Shown here piece after piece: positions 60,689 through 64,000 of a DNA stretch of 64,000 nt (its first letter is position 1; each line of letters begins with the position of its first letter). The translations under genes were made by a program, and so were the position numbers. The notes under the pieces were generated by a model. It was not told where the DNA came from, did no database searches, and was given only the letters and a program-made list of their open reading frames with translations. Where the stretch lies: NCBI GenBank assembly GCA_003220495.1, contig QHSP01000021.1:1-64000 (forward strand). Reading direction: 5' to 3'. This stretch comes from Candidatus Rokuibacteriota bacterium (GTDB lineage Bacteria > Methylomirabilota > Methylomirabilia > Rokubacteriales > CSP1-6).

Positions 60689-61183
60689 ATGAAGATCGAG
60701 TTTCGACCCGCGCGCTCCCAGGATCTTCCAGTTTTGCGACGCCTCATGCAGCTCTACCTCTACGACTTCGCCGCGATCGACGACTGGTCGATCGGCGACG
60801 ACGGTCTCTACGGCAACGCGCAGGTCATCGAGGGATTCTGGACGGATCCCCGGATGACGTCCTACCTCGTGCACGCCGACGGAGCGCTCGCCGGCTTCGC
60901 GCTGGTTCGCGACGGCGCCTACTTCGCGGGGGACGGCACCCGGGACATCAGCGAGTTCTTCGTCCTGCGGCGTCACCGCCGCCAGGGGATCGGCGCCGAG
61001 GTCGCCCGCCGGATGTTCGACGCCTTCCCCGGCAAGTGGGAGGTCACGCAGCTCACGCGGAACGTCGAGGCCCAGACGTTCTGGCGGCGCGTCATCGGCG
61101 AGTACACCCGAGGACGCTACGTCGAGCAGCCGCGGCCCGACGGTCGCGGCGTCATGCAGCGCTTCGACACCCGGTGCCGCTGA
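60689..61183 (+). CDS. GNAT family N-acetyltransferase
   Basis: A 164-residue acetyltransferase with EFFVLRRHRRQGIGAEVARR as acetyl-CoA pyrophosphate site and QTFWRRVIGEY near the end. The opening FRPARSQDLPVLRRLMQLY is typical of GNAT proteins. It is divergent from the BtpA gene across a short gap. Its acceptor is unknown. Confidence 0.91.
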   Translation: MKIEFRPARSQDLPVLRRLMQLYLYDFAAIDDWSIGDDGLYGNAQVIEGFWTDPRMTSYLVHADGALAGFALVRDGAYFAGDGTRDISEFFVLRRHRRQGIGAEVARRMFDAFPGKWEVTQLTRNVEAQTFWRRVIGEYTRGRYVEQPRPDGRGVMQRFDTRCR

Positions 61184-61294
61184 CGTCCGGGCCCGTCCCG
61201 GTGAGTTGTCCGCCGCGCCGGCGTCGGCTAAGGTGGCTCGATTTTGGAAGGGGAAGCGAATCCGGCCGCCCGCGTGGTCATCCTCACCGGCGGT

Positions 61295-61318
61295 TCTCGG
61301 GGACGTGAGGCCCCGAGA
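61295..61318. terminator. Possible terminator stem between convergent genes
   Basis: TCTCGGGG and CCCCGAGA enclose an eight-base loop in the roughly 200-base gap between the GNAT gene and the secretin gene, which converge. No U-run is present. The rest of the gap shows no gene. Confidence 0.33.
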
Positions 61319-61382
61319 GCTCGGCGCAGCGGGATCGCGGTCGTCGCGCTGAACGGCGCGGTCGCGGGGATGCCGCGCGCGT

Positions 61383-63743
61383 CTACGGCGTCGCGGGAGG
61401 CGGAGGTGGGCGCGGCGGCGCCGAGGTCGCCGGCAGGCGCGGCGCCCGCCGGAGCGCGTCCTCCAGATCCGGCGTGGCCCGGCGCATCTCGTTGGTGATC
61501 TTGGCCGCGTCGGTCGCGGTGCCGACCACGCGCGGCGTGATCAGGAGCAGCAGCTCCGTCTTCTCGATGCGCCGCTCGGTGAATTTGAAGAGATAGCCGA
61601 TCAGCGGGATGTCCTTGAGGAGCGGGATCCCGCGGTCGGTGGTGGTCAGCTTGTCCTGGATGAGGCCGCCCAGCACCAGCGTCTGGTTGTTCAGCAGCAC
61701 GACCGAGGTCTCCGCTTCGCGCTTGGTGAACGACGGCGAGTTCGTGGGCGGCACCGAGGCTCCGATCTGGTTCGCTTCCTGCTTCACGTCGATGGCGACG
61801 GTGCCTTGCTCGCCGATGCGCGGCGTGACGGTGAGGATCACGCCGGCGTCGCGGTACTCGACCGTCTGGTTGAGGCCGGCCGTGGTCGTGGTGTTGGTCG
61901 TGGTCGTCGTCGGTGTCGTCGTGGCGGCCGCCACCTGCCCGGTCGTCTGGCTGGTGACGATCGGCACCGAGGTCGACACGTTGATGATCGCCTTCTTGTT
62001 CTCCGAGGTCAGCACGTGCGGGTTCGAGACGATGTTGACCTTGTTCTCGCTCGCGAGCGCGTTGAGCATCGCGATGAACTGATCCGTCGCGAACGTGAAC
62101 GCCGTGAGGCCCTGACCGAAGGGCCCGAGGAGCGCGGCCGGGCCCGCGACGCCGCGAGGCAAGCTCATGAGCCCGCCGTCGGGGGACGGCGTCGTCGGCA
62201 GCGCGGGAGGCCCGGTGTTGGTGTTGACGAAGCCGAAGCGGCCCTCGCGCACGGCCCAGTCGATGCCGAGCCGCGTATCGTCGGTCAGCGTGATCTCGGC
62301 CACCAGCACCTCGATCAGCACCTGGCGCGGCATGCGGTCGAGCTGCTTGATCGTGTTCTCGATCTCCGTCCAGCTCCTCGGGAAGGTCGTCACGATCACC
62401 GCGTTGGTGACTTCGTCGGCGATGAAGCGCACCTGGCCTTCGGCCAGGACGTCGGGCGCGTTCGGGCCGAGCGGGGCCGCGGCGCCCGGCGGACCAAAGA
62501 GCGGGGGCGGCGCGGGTGGCGGCGGCGCTCCCGTGCGTCCGGGGGTCGTGGATGACGGGGCTGTCGACGAGGTGGTCGCGGAGCCGCTGTCGCGCGCGCC
62601 GTAGATCGCGTTCAGGGTCGTCGCGAGATCCTTCGACTTGGCATTCTCCGCGTAGTAGATGAACACGCGGCGCCCGCCGTAGATATTGACGTCGAGCTGC
62701 GAGACCAGCCGCTTGATCGTCTCGACCTCGTGCTTCTTGGCGTGCACGATCAGCGAGTTCGAGCGGCGCTCCGGGATGATCAGGGGGGCGCGCTCGACCG
62801 AGCCGCTCGGCTGCCCGGGCGCAGCCGGGGGCGCCGCCGCCCCAGGCGTCGGCGGCGCCGCCTGGGGCGCCGGCGGCGTGCCAGGAGCCGTCGCCCGGAC
62901 CCGACCGCTGGCGAAGAGCTGGGTGAGAATCGTCGCGAGCTCGGCGGCGTCGGCGTACGAGATCGGGATGATCTGCAGCTCTTCCTGCGCCACCTGCACG
63001 TCCACGAGGCGGATGATGTCGAGCAGGCGTGTGACGTTCGAGGCCGCGTCGGTGATGATGAGCACGTTCGTCTCGCGGTGCGCGATGAGCGTGCCCCGGG
63101 TCGAGATGAGCGGCCGCAGGAGCGCGCTGAGATCCGCGACCGACGAGTACTTGATCGGCACGATCTGCGTGATGATCTCGTCGGTGGTGCGGTTCGGGTC
63201 GGCCGTCGGGCCGACGATCGTCGGCACGGCGCGCTCGCGGGCGCCTTCGATTCGGACGATCTTGTAGAGATTCCCCGCCTTCACGGCGGTGAAGCCCTGG
63301 ACCTCGAGGATCGCCAGGAGGACGCCGAACACCTCTTCCTGCGCGATGCGGCCGGACGTTTGCACCGTCACCTTGCCGCGGACATCGGGCGCCAGCACGT
63401 AGTTGAAGCCGATGATCTCGCTCGCCGCCTGGATCACGGTCTCGATGTCGGCGTTGTCGAAATTGAGGACGACGAAGCGCCCTCGCTGAGCCGGCGGCAC
63501 GGGCGGGGCGGTCGGCGGCGGTGGCGTCGGCGGTTTCGGCGCGGCTTCGGGCACAGGCGACGGCGCGGGTGGCACCGTGCGCGGACCCACGGACGCCGGC
63601 GGCAGCGCCGGAGCCGGGGCCTGCCCGGGCGGGGGGGCCGTGATGAGCGGCTGAGGCGTCTCGGGCGGCTTGGCCCGCGGGCGCGGTGATGCGCAACCGG
63701 CGGCGACGACGAGGAGCAGCGGCGCGGCGACGAGGCGCTTCAT
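61383..63743 (-). CDS. gspD: Type II secretion system secretin (GspD-like)
   Basis: A 786-residue outer-membrane secretin. It has a lipoprotein signal (lipobox AGC near residue 18) and a Pro-rich spacer (about 24-90). N0/N1-type domains follow (FDNADIETVIQAASEIIGFN, then VDVQVAQEELQIIPISYA), with a Pro/Gly insert and a conserved barrel with KRIEKTELLLLITPRVV and LLKDIPLIGYLFKFTE. It forms the outer channel for folded proteins or pseudopilins. The ATG lies two bases after the stop of the upstream Pro-rich protein, so they are coupled. The extra insert around residues 430-470 is not usual. Confidence 0.92.
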   Translation of the reverse strand: MKRLVAAPLLLVVAAGCASPRPRAKPPETPQPLITAPPPGQAPAPALPPASVGPRTVPPAPSPVPEAAPKPPTPPPPTAPPVPPAQRGRFVVLNFDNADIETVIQAASEIIGFNYVLAPDVRGKVTVQTSGRIAQEEVFGVLLAILEVQGFTAVKAGNLYKIVRIEGARERAVPTIVGPTADPNRTTDEIITQIVPIKYSSVADLSALLRPLISTRGTLIAHRETNVLIITDAASNVTRLLDIIRLVDVQVAQEELQIIPISYADAAELATILTQLFASGRVRATAPGTPPAPQAAPPTPGAAAPPAAPGQPSGSVERAPLIIPERRSNSLIVHAKKHEVETIKRLVSQLDVNIYGGRRVFIYYAENAKSKDLATTLNAIYGARDSGSATTSSTAPSSTTPGRTGAPPPPAPPPLFGPPGAAAPLGPNAPDVLAEGQVRFIADEVTNAVIVTTFPRSWTEIENTIKQLDRMPRQVLIEVLVAEITLTDDTRLGIDWAVREGRFGFVNTNTGPPALPTTPSPDGGLMSLPRGVAGPAALLGPFGQGLTAFTFATDQFIAMLNALASENKVNIVSNPHVLTSENKKAIINVSTSVPIVTSQTTGQVAAATTTPTTTTTNTTTTAGLNQTVEYRDAGVILTVTPRIGEQGTVAIDVKQEANQIGASVPPTNSPSFTKREAETSVVLLNNQTLVLGGLIQDKLTTTDRGIPLLKDIPLIGYLFKFTERRIEKTELLLLITPRVVGTATDAAKITNEMRRATPDLEDALRRAPRLPATSAPPRPPPPPATP

Positions 63744-63744
63744 C

Positions 63745-63999
63745 CTATTGGCTCGGCACCGGGAGCGGCTGGCCCGACGGGTCCTGGGGAATCGGAGGCA
63801 TCCGGCGGCCGAGGCTCGGCGCGGGCCGCGGGAACGGCTGTCCACCGGGCCCGGGCTGCTGGATGGCCGGTGGCGGCGGCATCGGCTGGCCCGGGACCAC
63901 GGGAGTCCCGGACGGGGTAAAGGGCCGCGGTGAAGGCACCCCCGGGCCCGGTACCGGCATGAGGCCCTGATTCGGAAGCTGGCCGCCCGCCGGCGATTG
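63745..63999 (-). CDS. Pro/Gly-rich C-terminus of a protein upstream of the secretin (partial)
   Basis: The minus-strand frame entering from the right edge encodes a Pro/Gly/Gln-rich tail (for example QPMPPPPAIQQPGPGG) that ends in PVPSQ just before the secretin ATG. In type II secretion clusters the gene before gspD is often gspC, which can carry a Pro-rich segment, but too little is present to identify it. Its stop is separated from the secretin start by a single base. Confidence 0.6.
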   Translation of the reverse strand, partial: QSPAGGQLPNQGLMPVPGPGVPSPRPFTPSGTPVVPGQPMPPPPAIQQPGPGGQPFPRPAPSLGRRMPPIPQDPSGQPLPVPSQ

Positions 64000-64000
64000 G

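Noticed and set aside
1-64000. CRISPR arrays, tRNA/rRNA genes, transposases or integrases
   Set aside because: No regularly spaced direct repeats, conserved tRNA T-loop or mobile-element proteins were seen in any frame.

Overview
The window is 64 kb of very GC-rich bacterial chromosome. Genes are dense, often joined by 1-8 base stop/start overlaps, and GTG or TTG starts are common. The signals are those of a diderm: outer-membrane beta-barrel, RND efflux pump, type II secretin and many lipoproteins. Together with several peptide and branched-chain amino acid ABC transporters, CoA-dependent aromatic chemistry and a selenocysteine codon, this fits an uncultured soil or subsurface lineage such as Candidatus Rokubacteria (Methylomirabilota) or a deltaproteobacterial relative. 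The lineage is an inference; no rRNA or other phylogenetic marker was seen. I found no tRNA, rRNA, CRISPR array, insertion sequence or prophage.

Layout. 1-2.5 kb: zinc alcohol dehydrogenase, a TylF-like methyltransferase and YqeY. 2.6-7.6 kb: a DppBC-type permease pair with two near-identical tandem substrate-binding proteins and no ATPases. 7.8-9.2 kb: two lipoproteins. 9.4-14.2 kb: a translationally coupled marR-adaptor-RND pump operon. 14.2-18.1 kb: HAD phosphatase, PNPOx-like protein, 2-hydroxyacid dehydrogenase, an in-frame DUF488/AsnC fusion and a ChaN-like lipoprotein. 18.3-24.4 kb: SDR, Lhr helicase and an arylformamidase-like hydrolase. 24.6-27.8 kb: an envelope cluster of porin, membrane protein, FMN-binding-like protein and small His/Cys protein. 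27.9-32.8 kb: a bifunctional 2-aminobenzoyl-CoA/salicylyl-CoA monooxygenase-reductase, an enolase-superfamily enzyme and glutamate dehydrogenase. 33-36.5 kb: NTF2-like and DJ-1-like proteins, tandem QueG-like iron-sulfur proteins and a cupin. 36.5-41.0 kb: a branched-chain amino acid (Liv) permease/ATPase operon with an extra LivH and a truncated NTF2-like gene inside it. 42.3-50.2 kb, on the other strand: two substrate-binding proteins, a MetE-like protein, a phenylacetate-CoA-ligase-like enzyme, a small helical protein, an M20 peptidase, a polysaccharide deacetylase, a Ddn-like protein and a GNAT enzyme. 50.4-53.8 kb: an OYE-MarR-RidA-SDR-lipoprotein operon. 53.9-58.8 kb: CoA-transferase, a selenoprotein, nucleoside hydrolase plus ribokinase, and a serine hydrolase. 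58.8-64 kb: NagZ-like hydrolase, BtpA, a GNAT enzyme and the secretin of a type II secretion system running off the edge.

Two features stand out. First, three very long hairpins (about 150-170 nt each, near 18.2, 24.5 and 38.4 kb) share a 68-nt core with a compensatory base-pair change, but have largely locus-specific inverted arms of 42-50 bp. Each lies 13-23 nt after the stop codon of a gene read from the minus strand. They look like copies of one structured element with an unusual way of making or keeping its arms. Second, a 75-residue SelW/Rdx-family selenoprotein sits on the minus strand at about 55.2-55.4 kb. It is split by an in-frame UGA at the Cys-x-x-Sec position, so standard ORF calling misses it.
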